The translations under genes and the position numbers were made by a program. Below the pieces are notes generated by a model, which saw only the letters and a program-made list of their open reading frames with translations, was not told the origin of the DNA and did not search any database. From Erysipelotrichaceae bacterium (GTDB lineage Bacteria > Bacillota_I > Bacilli_A > Erysipelotrichales > Coprobacillaceae): a DNA stretch of 55,789 nucleotides. The stretch is taken from assembly GCA_021201315.1 (NCBI GenBank), contig JAJQFG010000135.1:1-55789 (forward strand). Direction: 5' to 3'. Every line of letters begins with the position of its first letter. Within the stretch, counting starts at the first letter, position 1. This document shows, piece by piece, positions 1-8,890 of the stretch.

Positions 1-2
1 CT

Positions 3-53
3 ATCATCATCGCTATTTATCTTTTTATAAAAATAAGAAAACAGTATAAATAA
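3..53 (+). CDS. 3' end of an unidentified membrane protein (partial)
   Basis: One frame is open from the window edge to TAA at 51-53. It encodes a hydrophobic stretch followed by a basic tail (KIRKQYK), the usual look of a last membrane segment with a cytoplasmic end. The other two forward frames are also open for part of this stretch, so the call rests only on the composition of 16 residues. Confidence 0.3.
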   Translation: MIIAIYLFIKIRKQYK

Positions 54-63
54 TCATTTTAAA

Positions 64-91
64 CCTCAATTATGATATAATAATTGAGGTG
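64..91 (+). promoter_or_regulatory. Palindrome overlapping a -10 box and the ribosome site of the next gene
   Basis: Arms ACCTCAATTA (63-72) and TAATTGAGGT (81-90) are perfect inverted repeats around an 8-nt centre. A TATAAT lies at 76-81 and the right arm contains the GAGGTG ribosome site of the gene at 98. If transcription starts just after this -10, only the right arm would be in the mRNA, so a protein operator is more likely than an RNA hairpin. No good -35 was found. Confidence 0.4.
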
Positions 92-97
92 ATTTTT

Positions 98-490
98 ATG
101 GATGAAAAAGCTTATCAATATAGTAGTATTGTTTTAACAATAGTGACTGGTATTTTATCAATATATTATTTGATACATACTAATTGGATGTTGTTATCAT
201 TTATATTGTTTTATTATATTTGTTTTTTGATATTACATATATTAAGTATGAATAAATATATGTCTATTTCTCAAAGTATTGTATTACTTATGATTATTAG
301 TTTAATAATGATGATAGTATCCTATTTTATAATAAATAGTACAATTATAACTGATTTAATTTTTGTGATATTTATGCCATTTATTATTTGTTTTTATGGT
401 ATAAAAGGATATTATGAGGATGAACATTATTTGTTTGTAGCTGTATGTTGGCTTATATTGTTGATGATAAAAATAGGAGGAGATTTTTAA
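98..490 (+). CDS. Small polytopic membrane protein, unknown function
   Basis: A 130-residue protein with about five hydrophobic segments (roughly residues 9-27, 29-50, 58-80, 85-103 and 110-127) and very short loops. I do not recognise a family. The ATG at 98 is chosen over the in-frame GTG at 89 because GAGGTG at 86-91 sits six bases upstream of the ATG and overlaps the GTG. It has its own promoter-like region (see the palindrome at 64-91) and is convergent with carB. The two genes share a strong hairpin that overlaps this gene's stop codon. It could be a short-lived or accessory membrane protein; the sequence does not say more. Confidence 0.6.
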   Translation: MDEKAYQYSSIVLTIVTGILSIYYLIHTNWMLLSFILFYYICFLILHILSMNKYMSISQSIVLLMIISLIMMIVSYFIINSTIITDLIFVIFMPFIICFYGIKGYYEDEHYLFVAVCWLILLMIKIGGDF

Positions 491-503
491 TCTCCTCCTA
501 TTT
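471..503. terminator. Bidirectional terminator between convergent genes
   Basis: 15-bp arms AAATAGGAGGAGATT (471-485) and AATCTCCTCCTATTT (489-503) surround a 3-nt loop. On the minus strand the stem is followed by a U-rich run, so it serves carB best. It overlaps the stop codons of both flanking genes. Confidence 0.8.
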
Positions 504-3500
504 AATTGCTTTATGATATTCTTGTAATGATTTTACTTCATGATATCCATGAATATTCGTTTCAATAATACCTTCTAAGGCAGCTTTTGCAGCTGCAATA
601 TTTGTCATATAAGGTAATCCCATCTTTATAGCATTCTTTCTAATATAACTATCATCATGAGCACTTTGTTTACCACTTGGTGTATTGATAACCATAGCCA
701 ATTCTCCATTGATCAATGCATCATTGATGTTTGGTTGACCTTCATAGAGCTTTTTAATCTTTGTGACAGGAATACCCGCATCTTTAATAAGTTGATATGT
801 TTTGCCCGTTGATACAATCTCAAAGCCTGCATCATAATATCCTTGAGCTAAAGATACAACTTCTGATTTATCTCTATCATTTACACTAATCAATACTTTG
901 CCACTTGTAGGTAAAGGTGTTTTCGTAGCTTCTTCAGCTTTATAGATAGCTGCACCAAATGATGATGCAATACCTAATACTTCACCTGTTGATCTCATTT
1001 CCGGTCCTAAGATTGGATCAACTTCAGGGAACATGTTGAATGGGAATACAGCTTGTTTAATGCCCACATGAGGTATTTTCTTTTCTGTTAAGCCTGGAAC
1101 TGGAGAAGGTCTTCCGGTTAAATCATCAGTAATAATTTCAGTAGCTATTTTTACCATATTGATATTACATACTTTAGATACTAGAGGTACAGTACGAGAA
1201 GCTCTTGGATTAGCTTCTAAGACATAAACCTTATCATCTTCAATGGCATATTGCATGTTCATAAGACCACGTACATTCATTTCTTTAGCTATCTTTTTTG
1301 TATATTCTTTGATTGTATTTAAATGTCTTACTGGAATATGTTGTGAAGGCAAGATACACGCTGAATCACCTGAGTGTATACCCGCTAATTCAATATGTTC
1401 CATAACAGCTGGTACAAATACATTTTCACCATCACTAATCGCATCTGCTTCACATTCCATAGCATTATGTAAGAATCTATCAATAAGAATAGGTCTATCA
1501 GGTGTCACCCCAACAGCAGCAGCCATATATTCTTTCAATTGTTCATCATCATAAACAACTTCCATACCTCTACCACCTAATACATAAGATGGTCTAACCA
1601 TTAGTGGATAACCAATGCGTTTAGCAATTTTCAATGCTTCATCAATATCTGCAGCCATACCTGATTCAGGCATAGGAATATTCAACTTTTCCATCATAGC
1701 ATTGAATAAATCTCTATCTTCAGCCATATCAATTGTTTCAGGTGTTGTACCTAAGATATTAACTCCATTAGCTTTAAGTTGAGAAGCTAAATTTAATGGT
1801 GTTTGTCCACCAAATTGAGCAATAACGCCTAATGGTTTTTCTTTATGATAAATACTTAATACGTCTTCTAATGTTAATGGTTCAAAATATAACTTATCAG
1901 AAGTATCATAATCAGTAGAAACTGTTTCTGGATTACAGTTAACAATAATTGTTTCAAAACCTAATTTCTTTAAAGCTAATGCGGCATGAACACAACAATA
2001 ATCAAATTCAATACCTTGACCAATTCTATTAGGTCCACCACCCAATATCATAACCTTCTTATTATCTGAAACTATATCATGATCTTCGTCATTATATGTA
2101 GAATAATAATAAGCATTATCCTTTGTTCCACTAACATGAACTGGTTGCCATGTTTGTTCAATATGATTATCTAATCTTTCGTTTCTGATTATATCCTCAT
2201 CAATATCTAAAATTTGACTTAAATACTTATCAGAGAAACCATCCAACTTTGCTTGTTTCAATACTTCTACAGGTAATTCTTTACCTTTATAAGTTAATAT
2301 ATTCTCTTCTTCTTCAACTAATTCCTTCATTTGTTCAATAAAATAAGGCTTAATAGAAGTTAACTCATACAATTCATCAACAGTAGCACCTTTTCTTAAA
2401 GCTTCATACATAATAAATTGTCTTTGACTTGTAGGCACAATCAATAATTTCAACAATTCTCCCTTAGACATTTCATGATAATTTTTCGCATAACCTAAAC
2501 CATATTGTCCAATCTCTAAAGAACGAATAGCCTTTTGGAACGCTTCTTTATATGTCTTGCCAATACTCATGACTTCTCCAACAGCTTTCATCTGTGTACC
2601 AAGCTTATCTTCAGCACCTTTAAATTTTTCGAAAGCCCATCTTGCAAACTTAATAACTACATAATCACCATCAGGAACATATTTATCTAAAGTACCATAT
2701 TTACCACATTCAATTTCATCTAATGTTAAACCCGCAGCCAACATCGCTGATATTAAAGCAATTGGGAAACCTGTAGCTTTAGAAGCTAAAGCAGATGATC
2801 GAGAGGTACGAGGATTAATCTCTATAACAATGATTCTTCCACTTTTAGGATCATGAGCAAATTGGACATTTGTACCACCAATAACACCAATCTTTTCAAC
2901 AATTCTAAATGCTTGATCTTTTAAAGAATCCTGAACTTCTTGTGATATTGTCAACATTGGTGCACTACAGAATGAATCACCAGTATGAACACCCATTGGA
3001 TCAATGTTTTCAATGAAACATACAGTAATCATATTGTTTTTGGCATCTCTAACAACTTCAACCTCTAATTCTTCCCAACCCAATACGGATTCTTCGATTA
3101 AGCATTGATGCACTAAACTAGCAGATAAACCACGTGATACAACTGTTTTGAGTTCATCAATGTTGTATACAAGGCCCCCACCAGCCCCGCCCATTGTATA
3201 GGCAGGTCTAACAACAACAGGATATCCTAATCGTTCAGCAATGGCTAAGGTTTCATCCACTGTATTGGCAATTTCACTTCTAGCCATTTCAATGTTCAAT
3301 TCATTCATGGTTTTCTTAAATTCCAAACGATCTTCACCACGTGTAATGGCATCAATTTGGACACCTAAAACTTGAACACCATATTTATCTAATACACCAC
3401 TGTTACTTAATTCTTCACTTAAGTTTAACGCTGATTGGCCTCCTAAGTTTGGAAGTAAAGCATCTGGTCTTTCTTTTTCAATAATCTGTGTTAATCTTTC

Positions 3501-3713
3501 TAAATTAAGTGGTTCAATATATGTTACATCAGCCACTTCTGGATCTGTCATAATTGTAGCAGGATTAGAATTAACTAATATAATCTTATATCCTAAACTT
3601 CGTAGTGCTTTACATGCTTGTGTTCCTGAATAATCAAATTCACAAGCTTGACCAATAATAATTGGTCCTGATCCAATAACCAATACTGATTGTATGTCAT
3701 CTCTTTTTGGCAT
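498..3713 (-). CDS. carB: Carbamoyl-phosphate synthase, large subunit
   Basis: CarB makes carbamoyl phosphate from bicarbonate, ammonia and two ATP, for pyrimidine and arginine synthesis. The 1071-residue product has the family's full length. It begins MPKRDDIQSVLVIGSGP and has two ATP-grasp halves, each with a glycine-rich loop (near RPAYTMGGAGGG and RPSYVLGGRGME) and an EINPR/EANPR metal-binding motif. A C-terminal MGS-like regulatory domain follows. The start at 3713 is set by AGGAGG eight bases upstream; an upstream in-frame extension has no SD. No carA lies next to it, so the glutaminase subunit must be encoded elsewhere. It is transcribed alone from a promoter at 3860-3888, through a leader containing a terminator-like hairpin. 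Confidence 0.97.
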   Translation of the reverse strand: MPKRDDIQSVLVIGSGPIIIGQACEFDYSGTQACKALRSLGYKIILVNSNPATIMTDPEVADVTYIEPLNLERLTQIIEKERPDALLPNLGGQSALNLSEELSNSGVLDKYGVQVLGVQIDAITRGEDRLEFKKTMNELNIEMARSEIANTVDETLAIAERLGYPVVVRPAYTMGGAGGGLVYNIDELKTVVSRGLSASLVHQCLIEESVLGWEELEVEVVRDAKNNMITVCFIENIDPMGVHTGDSFCSAPMLTISQEVQDSLKDQAFRIVEKIGVIGGTNVQFAHDPKSGRIIVIEINPRTSRSSALASKATGFPIALISAMLAAGLTLDEIECGKYGTLDKYVPDGDYVVIKFARWAFEKFKGAEDKLGTQMKAVGEVMSIGKTYKEAFQKAIRSLEIGQYGLGYAKNYHEMSKGELLKLLIVPTSQRQFIMYEALRKGATVDELYELTSIKPYFIEQMKELVEEEENILTYKGKELPVEVLKQAKLDGFSDKYLSQILDIDEDIIRNERLDNHIEQTWQPVHVSGTKDNAYYYSTYNDEDHDIVSDNKKVMILGGGPNRIGQGIEFDYCCVHAALALKKLGFETIIVNCNPETVSTDYDTSDKLYFEPLTLEDVLSIYHKEKPLGVIAQFGGQTPLNLASQLKANGVNILGTTPETIDMAEDRDLFNAMMEKLNIPMPESGMAADIDEALKIAKRIGYPLMVRPSYVLGGRGMEVVYDDEQLKEYMAAAVGVTPDRPILIDRFLHNAMECEADAISDGENVFVPAVMEHIELAGIHSGDSACILPSQHIPVRHLNTIKEYTKKIAKEMNVRGLMNMQYAIEDDKVYVLEANPRASRTVPLVSKVCNINMVKIATEIITDDLTGRPSPVPGLTEKKIPHVGIKQAVFPFNMFPEVDPILGPEMRSTGEVLGIASSFGAAIYKAEEATKTPLPTSGKVLISVNDRDKSEVVSLAQGYYDAGFEIVSTGKTYQLIKDAGIPVTKIKKLYEGQPNINDALINGELAMVINTPSGKQSAHDDSYIRKNAIKMGLPYMTNIAAAKAALEGIIETNIHGYHEVKSLQEYHKAIK

Positions 3714-3745
3714 AAATATATCCTCCTTATTTATATAGTTTTCAC

Positions 3746-3774
3746 AAAAAAACATATCTTATTAGATATGTTTT
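3746..3774 (-). terminator. Terminator-like hairpin in the carB leader
   Basis: On the minus strand, arms AACATATCT and AGATATGTT, extended by flanking A:T pairs, are followed by seven U residues at 3752-3746. It lies between the carB promoter and the carB ribosome site, so it can only act as an attenuator or a partial block. A candidate 23-codon reading frame ends inside the first arm. Confidence 0.65.
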
Positions 3775-3836
3775 AAAGAAATAGTAAAAAGATATTTCAA
3801 ATTATTCAATTTTACGCCACTTGACTTACACATTTT
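3765..3836 (-). CDS. Possible 23-residue leader peptide upstream of carB
   Basis: Within the carB leader an ATG, preceded by AGAGG nine bases upstream, opens a short frame starting MCKSSGVK. It ends in ...KHI and a TAA that falls in the 5' arm and loop of the terminator hairpin at 3746-3774. A ribosome finishing this frame would melt the hairpin. Translation is not demonstrated, and the coordinates are approximate by a few bases. It could be a chance frame. Confidence 0.3.
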
Positions 3837-3859
3837 ACCATTCCTCTTTTCTTTAAAAC

Positions 3860-3888
3860 AGTATATTTTAAAAAGACAAACTATTCAA
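3860..3888 (-). promoter_or_regulatory. carB promoter
   Basis: Minus-strand -35 TTGAAT (3888-3883), a 17-base spacer, then -10 TATACT (3865-3860). The implied leader before the carB start is about 145 bases. Confidence 0.7.
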
Positions 3889-3918
3889 GAAAATGACATA
3901 AAATTATCATTATGATTA

Positions 3919-5253
3919 TTATTCATTAAATTCTTTCATACATCGCATTAATAGGAATAATGATATAAATATAGAAATATAATCTGCGACTGTTTGCGTA
4001 TACATAATACCATTTAATCCAAGCAATGCATCTAATATATATAATAATGGTATAAATATGAGACCTTGTCTACATACTGATAATAATGTAGCTGGCAGGG
4101 AATGTTCCATTGCTTGCATACTATTAATACTTAAGAATAATATACCTAATATAGGTCCTGCTAAAGATGTGGCTATTAACATTGATTTTCCATATGCTAT
4201 AACTGCTGCATCATTAATAAATAATTGAATCACTTGTTCGCTAAAGACAATATAAATAATTGTTAGAACTAATCCTATACCAATACTTAATATTGCACTA
4301 AATTTTAAAACTGATTTAAATCTATCTTGAAGCTTTGCTCCAAAACAATAACCCAATAATGGTTGAATACCATTGGCAATACCCATATGAGAAAAAGAAA
4401 TCAACATATAGGCTTTCGTAACAATCCCCATAGCTGCGACAGGATTATCACCATATTTCACTAATGCATTATTTAATAGTATTGTAGCAACACTCATTAA
4501 AGCTGAATTAATACCTGAAGGGACACCAATGCTAATAAGTCTTCCTAAAAGATTTTTTCCTTTAATACATAATTTCAAGCTTAAACCTAACAACGGACTT
4601 TTAAACTTAAAATAATATAAATAATAGATACAACCTAAGATATTACCTAAAACAGTTGCAATAGCGGCTCCTGCTACACCCATATTAAGTACTAATATAA
4701 ATATTGGATCTAACACAATATTAGCAATTGTCCCAATCATACCACCTAGCATAGCTGACTGCGCAGCTCCCTCACCTCTTAAAGCATGTCCAAACGTATT
4801 GGCAAATAATATAAATGGAGCACCAGCCGCAATATAATATAAATAATTTCTAGCATACTCTATTGTATTTTCACTACTACCCAAAATATTAAGTAGTGGA
4901 TCCATAAATACAAAAATAATAACTGCAAAAATAATTCCAACTACAAATGATCCAAAACCACATAACGATGATACCTGCTTTGCTTCATCTTTTTTATCTT
5001 GTCCAATAAGTATTGATATTAACGCACTACCACCAATGCCGAACAAATTAGCAACAGCCATAAACATGACAAATACAGGATTTGTAAGCGATACAGCGGC
5101 TACTTGCATCGCATCATTGGCTTGTCCTACAAAGAATGTATCAGCCAAGTTATAACAAACTGTTACTAATGACATGACAATCGTTGGTATGGCCATTTTT
5201 AAAACTGCTTGAGATACAGGTGCATCTCTAAAAACTTGTTCATTGTCATTCAT
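3919..5253 (-). CDS. MATE family multidrug/cation efflux transporter
   Basis: A 444-residue integral membrane protein with about 12 hydrophobic segments, the normal MATE size. MATE proteins export drugs or metabolites in exchange for Na+ or H+. The N-terminal part reads PTIVMSLVTVCYNLADTFFVG, and the TLGHALRGEG-like region at the middle of the first half is typical of the DinF/NorM-like branch of Firmicutes. GGAGG lies seven bases before the ATG. The start overlaps the stop of the MarR gene by four bases (ATGA), so the two are translationally coupled and probably co-regulated. The substrate cannot be told from sequence. Confidence 0.92.
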   Translation of the reverse strand: MNDNEQVFRDAPVSQAVLKMAIPTIVMSLVTVCYNLADTFFVGQANDAMQVAAVSLTNPVFVMFMAVANLFGIGGSALISILIGQDKKDEAKQVSSLCGFGSFVVGIIFAVIIFVFMDPLLNILGSSENTIEYARNYLYYIAAGAPFILFANTFGHALRGEGAAQSAMLGGMIGTIANIVLDPIFILVLNMGVAGAAIATVLGNILGCIYYLYYFKFKSPLLGLSLKLCIKGKNLLGRLISIGVPSGINSALMSVATILLNNALVKYGDNPVAAMGIVTKAYMLISFSHMGIANGIQPLLGYCFGAKLQDRFKSVLKFSAILSIGIGLVLTIIYIVFSEQVIQLFINDAAVIAYGKSMLIATSLAGPILGILFLSINSMQAMEHSLPATLLSVCRQGLIFIPLLYILDALLGLNGIMYTQTVADYISIFISLFLLMRCMKEFNE

Positions 5254-5678
5254 ATATTTTCCTCCAATCCTTTAAGCATTTTTTGACTTATTAATTTAAA
5301 TTGCATAATTTCTTCATCAGTTAAAGATGCTGTTAATGTATTTTCTAATGTTTTTCTGACATCAACAGCTGTTTGATGTAACTCTAATCCTTTATCTAAA
5401 AGAATAATTTTCTTTAATCTAGCATCATGATTAGATGGTACTCGTTGTACCATTTGTTTATCTTCCATCAGTTTAAGCATCTTAGATGCAGTTGCACGAT
5501 TTATTGAGAATTCTTTTTCAATATCCTTTTGATAAACATCATCTTCTTGATCATATAAAAAATCTATAACCCATAAATGATTAATAGAACATTCTTTTTG
5601 ATCATAAAGTGTATAATGAAGTTTTTCGATATAGTTATTTAATATTTTTATATAATAATGAATATCTGTATTTTTCAT
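5250..5678 (-). CDS. MarR family transcriptional regulator
   Basis: A 142-residue winged-helix protein. The recognition region reads INRATASKMLKLMEDKQMVQR, and the wing carries the usual DARLK-type basic turn (NHDARLKKIILLDKG). MarR proteins repress neighbouring efflux genes and release DNA on ligand binding. The ATG at 5678 follows AGGAGG; an upstream TTG has no SD. The gene is first in an operon with the MATE transporter and sits just behind a consensus promoter and a palindrome, which suggests autoregulation. Confidence 0.9.
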   Translation of the reverse strand: MKNTDIHYYIKILNNYIEKLHYTLYDQKECSINHLWVIDFLYDQEDDVYQKDIEKEFSINRATASKMLKLMEDKQMVQRVPSNHDARLKKIILLDKGLELHQTAVDVRKTLENTLTASLTDEEIMQFKLISQKMLKGLEENI

Positions 5679-5693
5679 ATTGCCTCCTTTTTT

Positions 5694-5737
5694 GTTTGCT
5701 TGCAAACTAATTATATAGAAATATGATGAAATGTCAA
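5694..5737 (-). promoter_or_regulatory. marR-MATE promoter with candidate MarR operator
   Basis: The minus strand has consensus -35 TTGACA (5737-5732), a 16-base spacer and -10 TATAAT (5715-5710). Immediately downstream is a perfect inverted repeat, GTTTGC-TT-GCAAAC (5694-5707), over the expected transcription start. MarR-family operators are often TTGC/GCAA palindromes at this position. Confidence 0.75.
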
Positions 5738-5746
5738 TCCAAGAAT

Positions 5747-5778
5747 AAAAAAAGAATAACTAGGTATTTGTTATTCTT
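5747..5778 (-). terminator. Terminator of the RhuM-Fic gene
   Basis: Arms AAGAATAAC (5752-5760) and GTTATTCTT (5770-5778) enclose a 9-nt loop. On the minus strand a run of seven U residues follows. Confidence 0.8.
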
Positions 5779-5797
5779 GTATTATCAACGTTTATGA

Positions 5798-6742
5798 TTA
5801 TTTAATAATGGTTTTGATTAATTCTAAAATGATATCTTTATCTTCAGGTCTAGAAGTAGCAACTAAAATAGTCAAGCAAGCTAAAGCATCATTATTAATT
5901 CTTTCTTTTCCATCTTTATATAACGAATGATTTTTTTCTAAAAAATATACGAAAATAGTTGCTCCAATTCTTTTATTACCATCGATGAAACTATGATTTT
6001 TTACTATAAAATATAACAACGCACTTGCTTTATCTTCTAAGGTAGGATATAAATCAATACCTCCAAAGCTTTGATAAATTGTAGATATGCTACTTTTAAA
6101 TGACTCATCTTTTTCTATCGCAAATTGATCCCCTTTTTGTGCAAATACAGTATTTTGTATTAATTGGATACATTCATCATATTGAATAACATATGTATCT
6201 TTTTGACCTTTAGGTATTGATAAATGGTGATGATCATAATCATCTAAAATCTTAAATCCTCTTTGATAAGCTTTCAAAAATTCTAACATAGCATCACTGT
6301 TAGGCAACTCTCCACCAGCCTGCTTATATTGTTCGAGCATTTGCGTAACATACTCAATATCTTGAAAATGTTTATCATTAACAACATATCCTTTCAACAA
6401 ATAATTTCTTAATATATTATTTGCCCATTTTCTAAAAAGAATACCATTTTTAGACTTGACTCTATATCCAACAGAAATAATGACATCTAAATTGAAATAT
6501 TCTACCTGATATGTTTTTCCATCTTGTGCAGTTGTCGCAAATTTTGAGACAACTGCATTTCTTTCCAACTCTTCTTCATTAAATATATTTTTAATGTGTT
6601 TTCTTATTGTTTTATCGTCTCTACCATATAATTTTGATAATTGGTTAACATTTAACCACACAGTATCTTCTTGTGGTGATACAGTAACATCTAACTTAAA
6701 TTCACCATTATCAAAAGTAATAATTTCGCTGTTATTATCCAT
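5798..6742 (-). CDS. RhuM-type protein with C-terminal Fic/DOC domain
   Basis: The 314-residue protein has two parts. Residues ~10-120 match the virulence RhuM (DUF/PF13310-like) pattern: VWLNVNQLSKLYGRDDKTI, then EYFNLDVIISVGYRV and FRKWAN. Residues ~185-314 form a Fic/DOC fold with the core HSFIDGNKRIGA at 250-261, whose His and Asp-Gly-Asn match the HxFx(D/E)GN active site for nucleotidyl or phosphate transfer to protein targets. The ATG follows GAGG ten bases upstream. No antitoxin gene lies beside it. It is a single-gene unit with its own terminator. Such proteins occur scattered in accessory regions; the target is unknown. Confidence 0.88.
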   Translation of the reverse strand: MDNNSEIITFDNGEFKLDVTVSPQEDTVWLNVNQLSKLYGRDDKTIRKHIKNIFNEEELERNAVVSKFATTAQDGKTYQVEYFNLDVIISVGYRVKSKNGILFRKWANNILRNYLLKGYVVNDKHFQDIEYVTQMLEQYKQAGGELPNSDAMLEFLKAYQRGFKILDDYDHHHLSIPKGQKDTYVIQYDECIQLIQNTVFAQKGDQFAIEKDESFKSSISTIYQSFGGIDLYPTLEDKASALLYFIVKNHSFIDGNKRIGATIFVYFLEKNHSLYKDGKERINNDALACLTILVATSRPEDKDIILELIKTIIK

Positions 6743-6882
6743 TATATTAATTCCTCACTTTCTTATATTTTCTATATGTTATTATATCATATATGCAAAA
6801 CAAATAAAATATAGATTTGGGAATTTCGCATTAAAAATATCATTGTTTTTTAATATATAATCATAAGTAACAAAAAACATTT

Positions 6883-6912
6883 AAAAACATGGAGTTTTGC
6901 CTCCATGTTTTT
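6883..6912 (-). terminator. Terminator of the ATP-grasp/esterase operon
   Basis: Arms AAAAACATGGAG (6883-6894) and CTCCATGTTTTT (6901-6912) enclose a 6-nt loop, giving a U-run on the minus strand right after the stop codon of the last gene. Confidence 0.85.
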
Positions 6913-8121
6913 CTACATCCAATCAGTTCCGTCTCCACGTTTTAAAATAAAACGTATCATATCGAATAATTCTTCTTTAGTTGTACATCTTACAATAAAT
7001 ACATAATTACCCATTGCTGCTGAAAGAGCTTCTGGTACTTCAGCTTCTAAAGCAATATTATGACCATATTTAGCTCTAATATCATCATAATTATACATAT
7101 AATCAATACCATTTCGTCTACCAGTATAAGCTACCCAATATTTTCTTTGGATATCATAGAAACATTGATTATATTTAATCATATCTGCCCAAATAGTATA
7201 AACATCAACATCATATGCAAAGTTCATCATATCAGGCATATAAGTTCCAGGTGCACGCATATTGACTTCAAGACCGACGATATCACCTTTTTTACCTAAA
7301 CCTTCTCTATCTTCATCCAATCTAAAGAATTCAAAATGATAGAAACGACTTCTTGTATCAAAGGCTTTAACAGCTCTTGTACCTACTTCGGCTAAGTCTA
7401 ACCCTTCTACTGGTTGGGAATAGAAAGCTGTATCTGTAGCTTCATTAACATTATCCATAATAGAATTCAACATAACATGACTTGTACAAACAAGGATATT
7501 TTTATCTTTATCTGTAATACCATCAAATGTTTCTACATGTCCTGGTACCATTTCTTCAATAATGAATTGTACATCATTATCTTTAGTAGCAAAGAAATAT
7601 TCTAATTCAGAATCACTCTTTAATTTATATGTAGAACTAGCACCTACACCATTATCAGGTTTAACAATAACAGGATAACCAACTTCATTTGCAAAAGCTT
7701 TAGTCGATTCAAAATCATTAACTAATAAATATCTAGCAACTGGTATATTAGCTGATTTATAAACATCTTTCATCTTTGATTTATATTTCATAGATGACAT
7801 ATCTTGAATCTTTGTACCTGTTGTAACATTAAAGTCATTACGTAATGTAGCTTCTAACTCTAACCAATATTCATTTTCAGATTCAATCCAATCAATCTTA
7901 CCATACTTCCATGTAAAATAAGCACATGCCTTATAAACACTATCATAGTCTTCTAAGCTTGTAAGATAATAATATTCAGTAACTGCTTGTTTTGTATGAT
8001 CAGGTAAAGTATCATATGGTGCATCACCAATACCTAAAACATTTACACCACGTTCTTTTAAACGTTGACAAAAATTATAATAATATAATGGGAAATGCGG
8101 AGAAATAAATACTAAATTCAT
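6913..8121 (-). CDS. ATP-grasp ligase-like protein, copy B
   Basis: A 402-residue ATP-grasp protein of unknown substrate. It has a Rossmann-like N-terminal part (MNLVFISPHFPLYYYNFC), a central ATP-binding domain with VGYPVIVKPDNGVGAS around residue 155 and FIIEEMVPGHVETFDG, and the metal-site strand GLEVNMRAPG near residue 290. These enzymes join a carboxylate to an amine or thiol through an acyl-phosphate. It is a clear paralogue of the protein at 8891-10072, sharing almost every motif and the GLGKKG(D/E)IV block. Its start overlaps the esterase stop by one base (TAATG), so it is coupled to it and last in the operon. Confidence 0.88.
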   Translation of the reverse strand: MNLVFISPHFPLYYYNFCQRLKERGVNVLGIGDAPYDTLPDHTKQAVTEYYYLTSLEDYDSVYKACAYFTWKYGKIDWIESENEYWLELEATLRNDFNVTTGTKIQDMSSMKYKSKMKDVYKSANIPVARYLLVNDFESTKAFANEVGYPVIVKPDNGVGASSTYKLKSDSELEYFFATKDNDVQFIIEEMVPGHVETFDGITDKDKNILVCTSHVMLNSIMDNVNEATDTAFYSQPVEGLDLAEVGTRAVKAFDTRSRFYHFEFFRLDEDREGLGKKGDIVGLEVNMRAPGTYMPDMMNFAYDVDVYTIWADMIKYNQCFYDIQRKYWVAYTGRRNGIDYMYNYDDIRAKYGHNIALEAEVPEALSAAMGNYVFIVRCTTKEELFDMIRFILKRGDGTDWM

Positions 8122-8879
8122 TATTTAAGCACCTCACTTAAAAAATAAGGCAATTGTTTACGCCACCAAGGCCAATCATGATTCACATCATAACCCCAGA
8201 AATCAATCCATGCAGGAATATCTTTATATTCTAATAATTCCTTCATACGTGTTGTACTTCTAATCATTTCATCTTCCCATGAACCTTGACCACAACAAAT
8301 AATAATATCGCAATGACGATACATTTCTACATAAGGATGATCATAAGCCATACCATTTAAATATTGAATAGGACAATTGCGATATAAAATATCATCATGA
8401 TAATCACCAAAGAAAATATCACCATCATAATAACCACTTAATGCGATTGTACCATTAAAAATATCAGGTCTTCTAAACATAAAATTCACTGCATGTGTGG
8501 CTCCCATAGAGCATCCTGTTGTCATAATACCATCTGCATAATTGCCATCATTACCATACGAATTAATTTCAAAGATTCTTGGTGCCAATTCATTCACAAT
8601 ATAATAGAACCATTGTTCCGTCATATACGTACGATGACGTGGATCATCATTCACTGCAGACCATGATTCCTGATCTAAACTATCACAGCAGAACAATTGA
8701 ATCTTTCCTTCTTCAATAAACCCTTCTACAGCTTTAACCATTCCAAAACCTTCAAAATCGAAGTAACGTCCATCTTGTGCTGGAAACACTAAAATAGGTT
8801 TACCACTATGCCCATATACTTTAAATTCCATATCTCTATTAAGGCATTGACTATATTCCTTATACCATTCTACTTTCAT
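8121..8879 (-). CDS. Alpha/beta-hydrolase of the esterase D-like family
   Basis: A 252-residue cytoplasmic alpha/beta hydrolase. The nucleophile elbow is GCSMG in TTGCSMGATHAVNF (about residue 125), and a C-terminal VNHDWPWW supplies the likely catalytic His. A PILVFPAQDG strand near the N-terminus fits an oxyanion-hole region. There is no signal peptide. It lies between two paralogous ATP-grasp genes, 11 bases after the first and overlapping the second by one base. It probably hydrolyses or transfers the acyl or peptide product of the ligases; that role is inferred from context alone. Confidence 0.85.
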   Translation of the reverse strand: MKVEWYKEYSQCLNRDMEFKVYGHSGKPILVFPAQDGRYFDFEGFGMVKAVEGFIEEGKIQLFCCDSLDQESWSAVNDDPRHRTYMTEQWFYYIVNELAPRIFEINSYGNDGNYADGIMTTGCSMGATHAVNFMFRRPDIFNGTIALSGYYDGDIFFGDYHDDILYRNCPIQYLNGMAYDHPYVEMYRHCDIIICCGQGSWEDEMIRSTTRMKELLEYKDIPAWIDFWGYDVNHDWPWWRKQLPYFLSEVLK

Positions 8880-8890
8880 CTCTTCTCCTC

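Noticed and set aside
1243-1554. Plus-strand frame within carB
   Set aside because: Antisense shadow of carB; no SD and no domain.
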